A stretch of 53,776 nucleotides of DNA from Porogramme epimiltina (taxonomy: Eukaryota; Basidiomycota; Agaricomycetes; Polyporales; Polyporaceae): assembly GCA_900155495.1 (NCBI GenBank), contig FTLJ01000532.1, positions 1 to 53,776 on the forward strand, given 5' to 3'. The notes beneath the pieces were generated by a model. The model worked only from the letters and a program-made list of their open reading frames with translations. It was not told the DNA's origin and made no database searches. Shown here one piece after another: positions 1 to 11,900 of this stretch. Position 1 is the stretch's first letter. Every line of letters begins with the position of its first letter. The translations under genes and the position numbers were made by a program.

Positions 1-361
1 CGGGACGAGTGGGCTATTTCCTGGGACATAAAATAGTTTTGGATCTCTTATTTGTCGTTCCATGGTGTATGCGTATAGTATATCCGGTTCGCGTGTCTAA
101 CCCCGCGAGGACTCTCGTGCACATGCTTAGCATACCGAAGGTCAGGCGTGACAAATGGGCATTGAAATGTGAGCTCCCGTTGAAGGGCACATTGCTCTAG
201 CAAAGTAACGTTTTATCGGAACGTCCCCGGTGCCGGAGGGAGGAGCTACTCATCCACTACATCCAATAGACAAACACCGGGCAATCTAGGTAATAACCAG
301 CTTCGTTACTTGGTCAGCCCCGGCACACGTCCAGACACGACTGTGGGCTAGTAACTCACCC
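1..361. other. Unassigned left flank
   Basis: No coding region, RNA gene or repeat could be recognised here. A 63-codon open frame on the plus strand (from position 9) has no recognisable composition or motif and is probably chance. The stretch lies downstream of the minus-strand gene that ends at 362, so it may hold that gene's 3' UTR. Confidence 0.4.
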
Positions 362-1210
362 CTAAGTGCTATCATTCTTGGACTGTTGTATTCCTTCCGG
401 ATGACTATCATGAGGATCGCTGTGAATGTCGGAAAGACGATTGGCGAGAATACTATACTCACACTTCTGAGGAAGGTGAGGGGTCACGAGAGGGATTGCG
501 TTGGCCAGTTTCAAGGCCATCGGGCGCGGGAATTTGTCGGCCTCTCTCCGTGTTCGTTCCATCGTCTTTCTGTCTGATGCGTGTCCAAATAGTGGCCCCG
601 TCCTCCCCCCACTGAACTGATTCAACACCATGGTAGCGATCTGGGATTTAAACATTAACCACTCTAATGGATCTGCTGGGGGCGAGGAACACTGCTTACA
701 CTCATTTGTTGATACCATCAGGTTGCCCTCCTTGATCGCTGCTGGGAACATAGCTTGGACCTCATCACATATCGTTGGTCCTTCTGGGCCATCTAGCGGG
801 GCGGACATTATAACGTTTATAAATGGAAATGCGCTCGGGGGTCCTGAAGAGGAATCTGTGAGGGCGTGCACCAACGCTTTACAAATGCACATACGAGGAT
901 CAGCGAGAAGGGTCTCTACCGCGCACCCCGCATGTACACGCACGCAGTGTAGATACTCCTGCCGTGTTGATATCGCCTCAACCCACTTTGGCGGTCCCCT
1001 TGCTCCGAGTGGGGAGAAGAAGAGATAGAGGTGGCCCCGGGGGGTGACAGGAGGGGACCATGATTGGACCAAGGATGTGAAGACATCCGACAACTCATTG
1101 AGGGTCGGCGGAAGACACACAAACAACTGCTTGAGTCTCTTGAATCTCCCGAGTACGATCAATGGCATATTCTTCAACCACGTCCGATCTATCGTTTCTA
1201 ACTCTGTCAT
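362..1210 (-). CDS. Hypothetical protein, probably the 3' part of the upstream F-box gene
   Basis: A 282-codon frame reads from an ATG at 1210 to a stop at 362. The protein has no recognised catalytic domain. The N-terminal part (residues about 5-55) is leucine-rich with an alternating pattern such as LGRFKRLKQLFVCLP, which resembles the C-terminal repeat region of agaricomycete F-box proteins. It lies 180 bp downstream of the F-box exon on the same strand. Two readings are possible: a second exon of that gene joined across an intron I could not define, or a separate small gene. The rest of the protein has a cysteine-containing segment (KQCSSPPADP) with no recognised fold. Function not assigned. 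Confidence 0.45.
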   Translation of the reverse strand: MTELETIDRTWLKNMPLIVLGRFKRLKQLFVCLPPTLNELSDVFTSLVQSWSPPVTPRGHLYLFFSPLGARGPPKWVEAISTRQEYLHCVRVHAGCAVETLLADPRMCICKALVHALTDSSSGPPSAFPFINVIMSAPLDGPEGPTICDEVQAMFPAAIKEGNLMVSTNECKQCSSPPADPLEWLMFKSQIATMVLNQFSGGRTGPLFGHASDRKTMERTRREADKFPRPMALKLANAIPLVTPHLPQKCEYSILANRLSDIHSDPHDSHPEGIQQSKNDST

Positions 1211-1393
1211 GGAGGGGACTTTAGCCTTCGCTCAATGGCATTAGTTAAGAGGGATACCACCTACCTAGATGTAAGGTAAGATTTGACAGATCGTCTAATG
1301 AATAGGTAAGTAGGAGGCATTGACCCGCAACGTATGCGCTATATCCAATTAACTAGCTCAATCATAAGCCGCCGAGGCACAAAGGACATGATA

Positions 1394-2155
1394 TCAATTA
1401 CTCGCCACCAGAATTTGTAGCTTCTTCAAGAACGGTTTTCTCCGAACAGTGTTGGGATGCCAGTCTCCTCTCGAGATGATGTTCGAATTACTGAATGTGA
1501 CGCTTGTTAGATGGAGACTACGTAATTCGTGGAAGCCGTTCAGGACCCTCGTCAGGTCCGCAAAATTGGCGAAAACGGGACCGACTAGAATGAGTTGTCT
1601 GATTATAGCTCCGCAGGAGACCGAATACAAGCTGGAAGCTCGGGGGTGGATGGGAACATGAGGTAGCGAATGCTTCAAATGGGTCCCGGTATTCTTGTCC
1701 GAGTCCCACTCGCTACGTGGAGAGGGCTCATGGTAGAAGAAGTTGACGAGACTGTTTAGCGATGGTAGTGGTCGTGCTAGGAGAGTGGTGGGTAGAAGTG
1801 CAAAAAGGCTTCGTGGTTCAAAGCCCCTTGATTTTCCATTCTGGGGTTTTGTCGGTGGGACGTAGCCCCACGAAATCGTCAATATTTGTTCTACGCACGG
1901 ACCCAGCCAGGGATTTGCGTCTAGCACCACAAGAAACTTCTGCATAGAAACGTAATTTGCTAGTAGGATCTGTCTGAAGAGCTGCATTCTAGCACGGCAC
2001 AGCCATGCCCGGCAGACCAGCTCGCAATCTTGAAGCATGGCGTGGCGTTCCTGTGCCAAACCGAGATCTGAATGCAAAGGGCTATTTCCGAGGGCGTCGA
2101 TGATGTGTTCACAGACTTCGATGGGCAGCGTAGGAGAGCCTGTCGGGTTCGACAT
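1394..2155 (-). CDS. F-box-like domain protein (5' exon)
   Basis: The 253-codon frame begins with an ATG at 2155. Residues about 9-60 read as an F-box-like motif: LPIEVCEHIIDAL, then a spacer, then a CELVCRAW element followed by a basic stretch. This arrangement is typical of the large, fast-evolving agaricomycete F-box family, whose members are thought to act as substrate adaptors of SCF ubiquitin ligases by binding Skp1 through the F-box. The C-terminal half contains leucine-rich stretches (for example LRSLHLTSVTF) expected of a substrate-binding repeat region. The frame stops at 1394 without a clear end of the repeats, so a downstream exon (362-1210) probably belongs to it. The substrate cannot be inferred. 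Confidence 0.6.
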   Translation of the reverse strand: MSNPTGSPTLPIEVCEHIIDALGNSPLHSDLGLAQERHAMLQDCELVCRAWLCRARMQLFRQILLANYVSMQKFLVVLDANPWLGPCVEQILTISWGYVPPTKPQNGKSRGFEPRSLFALLPTTLLARPLPSLNSLVNFFYHEPSPRSEWDSDKNTGTHLKHSLPHVPIHPRASSLYSVSCGAIIRQLILVGPVFANFADLTRVLNGFHELRSLHLTSVTFSNSNIISRGDWHPNTVRRKPFLKKLQILVASN

Positions 2156-2857
2156 TCGCGCGGAGTACTTTAGAGGATATAGGGGAGGCTAGTGGATGGA
2201 AGGGAGTCAGAGTTAGAGTATGTGTAATTTCCGGGAGCTCACCTTTAAAACGAGTCTTTGAGGCAATGCAAACCTTACTGCGCATGTCACGACTTCAAAC
2301 ACCGGCCCGTCCAGACTTGTAGCACTGGTTTGAAGCAGTAATTCTACATGCCTGTAGTTCTGCGGTCACAAACCTTGTTGAGAAGAACGCATTGCAGGAA
2401 ATACTTCCTTGGATTCAACACACATTTGTCGTGACCAAGTACAGCTTGTACATGATGACTGCAAGAAAGCTTCGTTCATCCCTGTACCCCACAGTGTCAA
2501 CTTTCGACGTGTAAGTGCTGCGACTGACGCAGTAAGAGGTGTCCTGGCATGCATTTCAGGTGGAGTTGGATGTATTATTCCTTGGGGCGAGGAATGCAAC
2601 AAATTCAACATTCCGAGATCGTCCCGTGGCCGTAGAGGGGAATACGCCCGTGGTGGGCTCGCATCCCGAGTGGGAGTCTTATGAAAGCATCTCCATCGCC
2701 ACCAATCATGCCCTGCAACGTTCGCCCGCCCGGCCTTTCTCTCACCAGCGCGCACGCCCCGCAGTGCTCCCAGCTCTCACAAACTTGAACCAGCCCACCC
2801 GCACCACCCCCGTTGCCCCCCGTACCCCCGCGCAAGCCCGCCCCTTCCGCGTATAGG
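2156..2857. other. Intergenic region between F-box gene and acidic-protein gene
   Basis: This 700-bp stretch separates two divergent genes. It presumably holds both promoters. The part just before 2858 is pyrimidine-rich (many CCC runs), as is common upstream of basidiomycete start codons. No TATA box or other element stood out. Open frames in it overlap on both strands and show no recognisable protein features. Confidence 0.4.
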
Positions 2858-3478
2858 ATGTCCAAGAGCCCAGCAGACCCGGTGGAGGAGCCTGTGTTGG
2901 ACCTTGAGGATGAGGGGGAAGAGAGCGACGAGTACGAGGACATCGAGGTGCGTTTGCGCGCGTCGCGCCCCTCACGGCAGCGGCCGGCTCCGGGCTCATG
3001 CGTTTCCGACCCAGGACGAGGAAGGAGAGGAAGGTACCGAAGATGAGGACGAGGACGAGGACGGCGAGGGCGCAGAAGAGAGCGCAGAGGTGAGCGCGAT
3101 GCCTCCACCCGCGCATCCATGGCTGACCCGTCCTCCCACAGCAGACCAACGGCCATCCATCGAGCCTGACGGCCCTGCTTCTCGGCGGAGAGGTGCGCGC
3201 TCTTGTTCATGCCCTTTGAAACCTTGTACGGTCGACTGACGCGCGTGCCGCAGGGCGGTGCGGACGCCGAGGAGGACGAAGATGACGACTTCGACGAGGA
3301 GGCACCCGTAGAGAAGAGCGCGGCGTCGTCTGTCGCGGGCACAAAGCGGAGCAGGGAAGAGGATGACGAAGTTACGAAGCTTGCCGGTGAGGACCACTCC
3401 CTCGAGGACGCGGAGGAGGGCGTCGCGAAGAAGGCGCGGACCGCGGCAGACGATGCGGAAGATGAGGTCGAGGTGTAA
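2858..3478 (+). CDS. Small highly acidic protein with KRSRE basic patch, possibly nuclear
   Basis: Four exons fit GT-AG rules and one frame: 2858-2947, 3015-3089, 3142-3192 and 3254-3478, giving a protein of about 146 aa. All three introns fall between codons. The protein is dominated by Glu/Asp: residues 9-55 are almost continuous acidic runs and a second run opens the last exon. The only non-acidic conserved-looking block is the small third exon (NGHPSSLTALLLG), which may be a short binding motif. The C-terminal part holds basic patches (KRSREED and KKAR) that could act as nuclear localisation signals. Composition resembles prothymosin-like or histone-chaperone-type proteins, but I recognise no named family. 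The gene converges with the p150-Glued gene, whose stop lies 370 bp downstream. Confidence 0.7.
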
Positions 3479-3847
3479 GCTGGACTCGGAATGCTGGTCG
3501 TGCTCCTGTGAGCCACTGCCAGCCGGGAGACGGACGGATCGGATATGTTTATCGCTTCTTTATCGTGCTTTCATCTTGTTACATTTGTTCGCCGCACCTG
3601 GTACCTGTATACGTCTGAACCTTGTCACCTTCTAGTGTTGTACTGTTCCGCTCGAAAAGCCCCGCGTCATCCTAGTGTAGAAAATAGACGTGAACATTAC
3701 TGGGCATGTTGAACAATGCGTATACGTGCTCTACTATCATGACATGAGGGTATAGCAATAACGAAATCCTACGGTACGACGAATGCGCACTCCGAGCGGC
3801 ATATCAACAATAATCCAAACCTCCGCGCGACACGATCTCCCGGCATC

Positions 3848-6800
3848 TCACTCTGCGTCAACGGCCATATGACTCGTCGCCTCGAGCAGGCCCTTCAGTC
3901 GCCGTCCAAGCCGCTCGCCCTGCATCCTGCGCTCGAATAGCTGGTACGCTGGCGTCTTCTTCCGCGGCAGCCACGGCTTGGTCGTAGTCTTCGCACCAAC
4001 CTCCGCCTCCCCGTCAGCGCGTGGCGCCTTGTGAAGCACGGAGAGGTCGACGAGGCGTGGCGACGCCGCGTACTTGATCACCTCACGGTATAGCAGTTTC
4101 GATTCGACTGCGACGTCGCGCAGTGTGCGCGGAGTGCGCGGCGCGTCGTCCCCGTCCGAGTCCGTATCTGAATCGGAGAGCGACGAGGGTACCAGCGGCG
4201 GCGTCGAAGGGAGGGGTGGCAGCGACGGCGAGACACGCAGCTCAGGGAGTGCTTCGATTTCCTTAAGGAGGTCCTGACCCTTGAGGAAGGAGTTCTCGTT
4301 GCGGAGGAAGCGCACTGTGCCGCGAAGCGCGTCGATCTGCAAGTAGGATTAGCATTTGCGCTGCCGTGCACGCTTAGCGCACCACAACCGGAATCTCACC
4401 TGCTCCAACAGATAGGACGTCTCGAGGTTGCCCTCGGTGGGCACGCTCTCGGCCTCGACGACCTGCGCGGTGGACGCCTGGCGCTCGGGGTTGCTCGCGA
4501 GCGTCTTGAGCTTCGCGTTGTCCTGCTCGAGCGCGTCGAGGTCCGCCTGGAGCTGCTCCATCGCCTCCTCGTACGCGCGCTCTTGCTTGCGCGCCTTGGA
4601 GAGCTCGTTCTCGAGGTCCGTGATCGCGTCCGCCTGCTTCTTGACCGTCTCCATCCGGCGCTCCATCAGCTCGACCTTAACGCCCGTCTCCTGGATCGTC
4701 TGGTCCTTGAGCTTGAGCGTGCGCGCGAGCGCCTGGATCTCATCGTTGAGCTGCGCGACCTTGCGCTCGGCCTCGACGTTGATCGCCGTCGCGGCCTTGA
4801 TCTCGTCGATGCGGTGCACCCAGGGCGCGGTTCCGGAGACTAGAGGTAGTCAGTGTCAATGTTACTTCATAGATGCGGAACATGGACGTACTCTTGACAG
4901 TGTTCTCGGTTTCGAGAGACATGGGCACAATCCTACCGGCCTCCGCGATGATTTGGGCGAGGAAGTTACCGACCGCGTCCCAAGGGGAGGCGGCGTCGTT
5001 GCCTTTGCCGACCGTAGACCCGACCGTTTGCGTGACGAACGTCAAAACATTCGACAGTTGGAATGCGGACTTGGCTGCGCGGACATCGCTGATATGAGGC
5101 ATGACGAGTTGCGCGAGCTACAGGGCGTTACTACGGGTATGCATGAAGTACAAGTTGTCTGCTCACCGAGAAACCGAAGTTGACCAACTCGGGCGCCGTG
5201 TTGTTCAGGGCTTGGAGCTGGGGGACAAGGTGGACCTTCAATGCCATCGAATCCTGAGTGAGGTCCTCCACACGTTTGGTCAGTTTCCTGTACGATGTGC
5301 TATCAATGATACTTCTTAGACGAATAGTTTTGAACCACAAACTTGGACAGCACTTTCGCGCTCCTGCATTGATCCAAGAGCTTCTGCAGGGGCCCGAAGA
5401 AGTCGGCCTCAGCGTCTACAGTCCCCATGTCGATTTCGACGTCTGCCATAGACTAGTCAGAACCCCCCAATATGTACCCCATACTAAATTTGAGAACATA
5501 CCGTCATCCTTGAGGACAGCAGCGACGGACGTCTTGATCAACCCAACCGAGGCGGCGAACATCTCAAGATCGTGGTCGAACGACAGCGCATAACCAAGTT
5601 CTCTCTCGCCCAGGTCGAAGTCAAAGTTGTTGAAGTACGTTTCCGAGAGGTGGTCGAACTGCGACTGCATCTTGGCCGCGTCACTAACGCACTCGAGCTC
5701 CCTGAACTCTTCGCGACGCAGGAGGTCGATATGCATGTCGATGCGCTTCTCCATGGGCGCAAGATCCGCGTAGATACGGCCGATGTTGAGGAAGGCTTCG
5801 ACGTCGCATTTGCGCAGGATTGCGGCGAAGCGCTTGGCCGTCGTGGATAGACTAGATAGGCGTCCACGCATCTGGTGGTTCCTTTAGCAAACGTATCATC
5901 AGCGCGTAAAACTATAGGCTAACCTCGCAAATACCGACGAGTACGTCGGACACGGGGCCGTTGAGAGATTCTGGCAAGTTATGTGTCTGCGCGACAACAG
6001 CGTTGATGAGGTCAACCTTCGCAGCGAGACGCTGGAAGAAAAGGTAGCAGTTGGTGGCATCCATATCCGTCTCGACATAGACTTGAGGGAGATATGGCTG
6101 ATACGAAATGTGAGGATATGCCAGATCGAGTATGGAGACTCAGTGCTTGCCTGCACGATGTTCAGGAGTTCCCGTGCTTCGCGCGCCTCGATCTTCTTCA
6201 CTTCCAGGTCGATGTGACGTGCCTGATTCTTGGATGCCGATGACTGTAGCTTGAGGTTGAGAGACATCATTGCCGCAGTCTGCGATGCAGCTGTTGCAGA
6301 CTCATGCTGCGCCGTCTGGGTTTCGGTTCGGAGTGCGTCGAGTTCGCTGAGAAGCTGTAAGACCAGACGAAATATCTCAAGAATGGAAGATTCGTACGTC
6401 TGTAGAGAGAAGACAAGTTCGCGGAACTGAACGATGGTCCCTTCGAGGTCTTGGCACGCTTCTTCGAGGTTCTGAATCTTGCGTGACTGGTCGTGAATCT
6501 GTAGGTCCTTCGAATCTGAGGGGCATGAGCATTGCCGTGGATGAAATTCAAGATCTGCAACCCACCGATTTCCTCTTGTAGCGTCTTCTCAGTCTCCATG
6601 TGGTTCTCTTCCAGCTCATCGTTCAACTCCTTGAGAGCTTCCAGATCCTCAATAGTGATGCGCATCTCCTCAATTTTCTAAAGCAATAGCCAGTCACGAA
6701 TACATCGATGAATACGAGGAAGTGCAAAGCGTACCTCTCCAAGCATGAGATTACGCTCAGTGAGTTGTACGAGGAGATCTTCAGCTCCAAGAGCGTCGTC

Positions 6801-8438
6801 CAATTGTGCCTTGAGGTCTTCGATCTGGACCTCTGCGTTGGAAAGCTTGATCAAAGCAGATTCATATTGTGCTGTAGAATCTCTCTCAGTATGCCCCAGG
6901 ACAGGACGAACGAAATGGTACACACATTGGATATCATCTAAGCTCGTGACATCCTTCTCCATCTCTGCAATCCTTCTGCGTTGCTCATGTTCGGTCTCTT
7001 GTGTAATGTCCCGTAACCTACTGCACGTAAGTAATGCCCGATACATATTCGGCAGGGCATACCTGACCAATGCCTCCTTAAGGCGTTCATTCTGCTTCTC
7101 CAGTTGAATATACGCCAAGGACTGTTTCGCAGAGCTTTCCCCGCCGTCCTCCCCGCCTACTCATAGAATGGCTGGTGAGCAATGGGTGATTCCTGTAATC
7201 TGGAATACCATACCTCCACCTTCCCGGAGGTGTTCAACCTCGACCTCCAAGATCGCCACCTTCTCCTGCGCTTCCTCCAGATCCGCCTCAGCAACTTCTG
7301 CGCGCTCCTCTGCCATCTCCTTGTCCAACATAGCCATCTCTAACTGCTCCTGGGCATCGAGAATGCGACTATCTGCAAGTTGTGCGAGTTGTTGCGCATC
7401 AGCTAGCTCGCGCCGTGTTGCGATGAGCTCCGTCTGCTGCTGGTTGAGCTTCGCCTGGAGCTTCGGACGAAGCGCGACGAACGATTCGGCCTCAGACAGA
7501 CGCGTTTCGAGTTCACGGACATGACGCGCATCGTCTGCCCGCTTCGCCTCGAGCACGCGGATCTTGGCGCGGAGCTCTTGTAGCTCGGTGTCATCTACGA
7601 CTCTCTGAGAGGGGTCACGCGCGGGATCATGAGCCTGGACGGAGTGTACGCACTATGGGTGTTGCAGGCCGTGACGGGGGCTTGTCTGCTGGAGGTGGTG
7701 CCGATGCAGGTTCTGGTGGCTCAGAGTCTGGTTCTGAGTCTTGTTGTGGCGACGAGACGCGTCGAAGAGACGATGGTTGTGGCGGCTGGGGCGACGATTG
7801 CCCGGGAGACGAATGGGTCTTGGGAAAGATTCTGGGTGCGGCTTCCAGCGTTGGAGACTCTGGTAGACGGGCACTCCGAGTAGTTGGACTGGGGACATCG
7901 GATGTAATAGAGCTGGATCGGGCGAGGGAGCGGGACTGAAGAGTCAGGGATTGTCGTTTCGTAGGAGATCCGAGACGAGCAAGGGTGGGTCGGCCTGGGG
8001 AGAGCAATGCACTACCATTGCCTGATGCAGAGGGTTTGGCGGGACTGGCAGCGCGAGGGGAAGACGGAACTGTGCGAACGGACGGTGACCTCGATAGACT
8101 GCCTGTACGCTGATGACCGACAGCTCGGGCAACGGCAGGCTTCGGGGGCATCAGTGCCACTGGTGCAATGAAGATGAGCAACGACATACCACGGGCTCGG
8201 GGGTTGCAGAGATGACCTTCACCTGGCTCGGTCGTACAAAGACACCGTAGTTGGGTTTACAGGTGAAATACTTTACGCCTTGCACCGTCCCATCGTTCTT
8301 GCCATTAGCCTGTGAGAGCTCGAGACCTATCCATTTCCCGGCCGCGAAAGAAGTGGCACCACAGAACCTGACGATACCCCGACCAGCAGGAACCTCTACG
8401 ATTGCACCGAGAGGAGGGTCTGTCGCGGCTGGAGGCAT
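3848..8438 (-). CDS. Dynactin large subunit p150-Glued (CAP-Gly protein)
   Basis: This is the dynactin subunit that links cytoplasmic dynein to microtubules (DCTN1 in animals, NIP100 in yeast, ro-3 in Neurospora). The start codon at 8438 opens an N-terminal CAP-Gly domain (residues about 8-75) with the diagnostic GKNDG loop and an aromatic-glycine FVRP segment. A Ser/Pro/Arg-rich linker follows (about 7690-8140), like the basic region of p150. Coiled-coil blocks follow (7160-7610, 6680-7120, 6270-6665, 5900-6270). Next is the dynein-associated/dynactin-binding region (5416-5871, 4740-5340), and finally a last coiled coil (4349-4819) and a C-terminal segment ending at 3848. At least ten introns are needed. 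The first is 8143-8189 (GT-AG); several internal junctions I could not fix exactly. The total is near the usual 1200-1300 aa. It is divergent from Raptor. Confidence 0.92.
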
Positions 8439-8942
8439 TGGCGCGACGCTCCGAGCCGATCACAGCTATAGTGGGGACCGCGTGGTCGAAGAAAGCCGAA
8501 GACGGATGCTCAAGGGCACTCCACGTCGCGGACGGGTAGAACTGCAAGAATGAGAGGAACGAGTGTCTTGAGCCAGAGCAAGGTTGGGTGCATACAAGTC
8601 GCGTCTAATTGCTCCGGTTGTTCAATACAATTGATGAGAATAGTAACCGGGCACTTATTTCTCGATAGTAAATGGTTGTTACCTGTTATAAGGAGGCTAA
8701 TTAGGCGCTTAAACTGGATTACGTCGCCTCTATTGACTGGAGGTCCGACCGAGACCCAGAGTCAAACGCGCAAGTACGTACACTGGCGGTCCTGTACTAG
8801 TCCGCTCCTTCCCTGTTTCCTCCCAACATCCGACGTCTTGGTCTCCTACCGCTCTCTCGCCGCACGCTCCGGTCTCTGCGTGTTCGTGTAGCCTGGAAGT
8901 TGTGAGGAGGGGGACGCATTTTGAGCGGGTACAACTAGTGCG
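8439..8942. promoter_or_regulatory. Shared divergent promoter region of p150-Glued and Raptor
   Basis: The start codons at 8438 (minus) and 8943 (plus) are only about 500 bp apart, so both promoters and 5' UTRs must lie here. The centre (8600-8720) is clearly more AT-rich than the flanks, which fits a nucleosome-poor promoter. No TATA box was recognised with confidence. The functional assignment rests on gene layout only. Confidence 0.55.
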
Positions 8943-11900
8943 ATGTACGGGAACTACCATGGCGAAGGTAAGTAGCCCCCCGTTTCCCCCATTACCCCTG
9001 CAGACGTAGGTCATCATACAGGGAGCAATGGTTGGCCACCAAGGAGGCAGAGGAGCTCGGATGACTCGGACACTGAACGCGACCACCGCTCGAGCACCAT
9101 CTCTGACCCGTCCTCGTCCCGCACTGGATTAAGGGGACTAAACGGCACCTCCGACCCCGACCTCCGCCACAATGGCTCGGTAACAGACCTCCCGGATGGC
9201 GCTCCCATCCATCCATACTGGTCTGCGAAGCGACATCTCACCTGCGGAAACCCCGCACCTCCCCCTCCCGGTACACCGAGAATGATTCCATGGCGGACCG
9301 CTCCGGGAAAGATCAAGACCGCACACGCAGCCCTCGTACTCTGTCTTAACATCGATGTCGACCCCCCAGACATCATCAAGACCAACCCTTGTGCAACGCT
9401 GGAAGCATGGGTCGATCCACACACCATGCCTTCCCACAAGGCGTTAGAGGTCATTGGCCAAAATCTTCAGCACCAGTTCGAAGGTCTCAACCCGAAGATT
9501 TCGTACAAGCCTATCCTTGACCCCTCGAAGGATGACTTGAAGCGCTTCTGCGTGACTCTTCGCAAACAGGCCGGGGAAGACGCGGTCCTCTTCCATTACA
9601 ACGGCCACGGGGTTCCAAAGCCAACACCGAGCGGCGAGCTGTGGTGCTTCAATCGGAATTATACCCAGTACATTCCGATTGCACTCCAGGAAATTCAGTC
9701 GTGGCTTCGCTCACCCTGCATTTTCATTTGGGATTGCTCAGCGGCCGGTAATCTCCTCACCAACTTCGTCAAATTTGCTGATCAACGCGACAATGACGCG
9801 AGACTGCACAGTGGCGGGTACCCCGAAGGCATGGCTCCCTTCTCGGAGTGCATACAACTTGCTGCTTGCGCTGCAGACGAGCAACTGCCATCATGCCCCG
9901 AACTGCCTGCCGACCTTTTCACCTCGTGTTTAACCTCCCCTATCGACATAGCTCTCCGTTACTTCCTCTCCACGAATCAGCTGCCCAATGGACTTTCCTA
10001 CGACTCAGTCATGCAGCTCCCCGGCGATCTGAAGGACCGCCGCACACCTTTAGGAGAGTTGAACTGGATTTTTACGGCTATTACAGACACGATCGCATGG
10101 ACGACCTTCCCGCGAGAGGTGTTTACGCGCCTTTATCGCTCCGACCTCCTTATTGCATCCCTCTTCCGCAACTTTCTTCTGGCAGAACGTATCATGAAGA
10201 ACTACCACTGCACACCTCACACATATCCTCCCCTTCCCGCCACCAACACGCACCCTCTGTGGGCATCATGGGACCTTGCCGTCGATGCGTGCCTTCGCCA
10301 GCTCCCCGATCTCCTGAAGAACACAGAGCCTGGCGTGGCGAAGGACCTATCGTTGGGTGCTCGGAACAGGAGACAAGTTAGGGATCCTTCAGCGCAGCCA
10401 GGGCCTTCTGGAGACAAGAATTCCCCTTATATACATAGTAGATTCTTCACCGACCAACTCACGGCCTTCGAGGTTTGGATCTCTCGAGGGGGCTCTGCTC
10501 TCACGAAACCCGGCCCCCTTTCTCTACCTATCCAAATTCCACTCGACCAGCTTCAGGATCTCGAAGGTCCCGGCAACCCAATACCACACGCGTCCCGCGG
10601 ACTGGATCAGGGTGATCACCACCTCGTTCCTCGCAAGCCCCCGGACCAGCTTCCCATCGTACTTCAAGTCCTATTGTCACAGCCGCATCGACTCCGTGCC
10701 CTCATCCTCTTGTCGCAATTTGTCGATCTCGGACCGTGGGCAGTCCATCTAGCACTCACCATCGGGATCTTCCCTTATATCGCACGTCTTCTACAAGCCG
10801 CGGGACAGGACCTCAAGCCTGTTCTCATCTTCATATGGGCACGTATTTCGGCGGTAGATCCGAGCTGTCAGGTCGATCTCTACAACAACCAGGGATACAA
10901 GTACTTCGCAACCGCGCTCGCAGGTCAAGAAGACACCCGTCCAAGCATCTTCCCCAATGGCTCCGAGCACAAAGCAATGTGCGCGTTCATCCTATCGACG
11001 ATCGCACGGGACTACGCACACGGCCAGAACGCGTGCTGGCGCGAGCGCGTTTTCGATTCGTGCTTTGAACACCTTGACGAGGGCGACTTCCTTCTCCGGC
11101 AATGGTCCGCACTCTGCATGGCGCAGATATGGGACGCGAACGACGAGATTAAGGTGTACGGCGTCGACCACGGCATGCAGGACAAGCTCATCGCCCTTCT
11201 CTCCGACGACTCCCCCGAAGTGCGATCTGCCGCTCTGTACGCTCTCAGCACGTTCCTCGGCGCATCTGGTTCCTCGGATGTCAACAAACTTGGAGGGGGT
11301 GGCAGTGGAACCATGTATCAGCTTGATGAACGAATTCATTTCCGAATGGAGGTCGCGGTCGTGACTGGCGCAGCACTCGCCATCAAGGAGGATGCGAGCC
11401 CCATGGTTCGCAAGGAGCTCCTCGTCCTCATTAGCTGCCTAGTCAAGGAGTGGCGTGGATACTTCATAGCATGCGCATGGGTCTACTGGGAAGAAGATCG
11501 GAGGTGGAAAGATGGCGAAGAGGACCAACATCCAGAAGATGACGTTGCGGCAATCGCCGTCACAGAGTGGCTCGATAGCTTTGGGGAAGATGAAGAGTTC
11601 CGCGCGGAGAACCGCGTCCTCCTCTCGTCATTCTTTACTATCTTCTCTATCCTCCTTGAGCTTTCCGTGGACCCTTATCAAGAGGTTGCCACGAATGCAC
11701 AGACTATCGTCGACTACATCATGGCTCTACTGCTGGAGTCACCGTTCACGAGACTTGACAGCACAACCCTTGGTTATCCGCCTTCCCAGACCTACGATAC
11801 AAAGTCCATCCTCAGCGGTACGCGGACACGCGTACCCTCCGCACCGTCGACATTCCCCAGCGTATCTACTCCTGGGCCCTCGCGGCCTCCTCTCACACGG

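Noticed and set aside
9..200. 63-codon plus-strand frame at the left edge
   Set aside because: Short, no motif, no supporting context.
4428..5183. 251-codon plus-strand frame opposite p150-Glued
   Set aside because: It is an antisense shadow; the minus strand carries the coiled-coil and dynactin-type coding sequence of p150-Glued.
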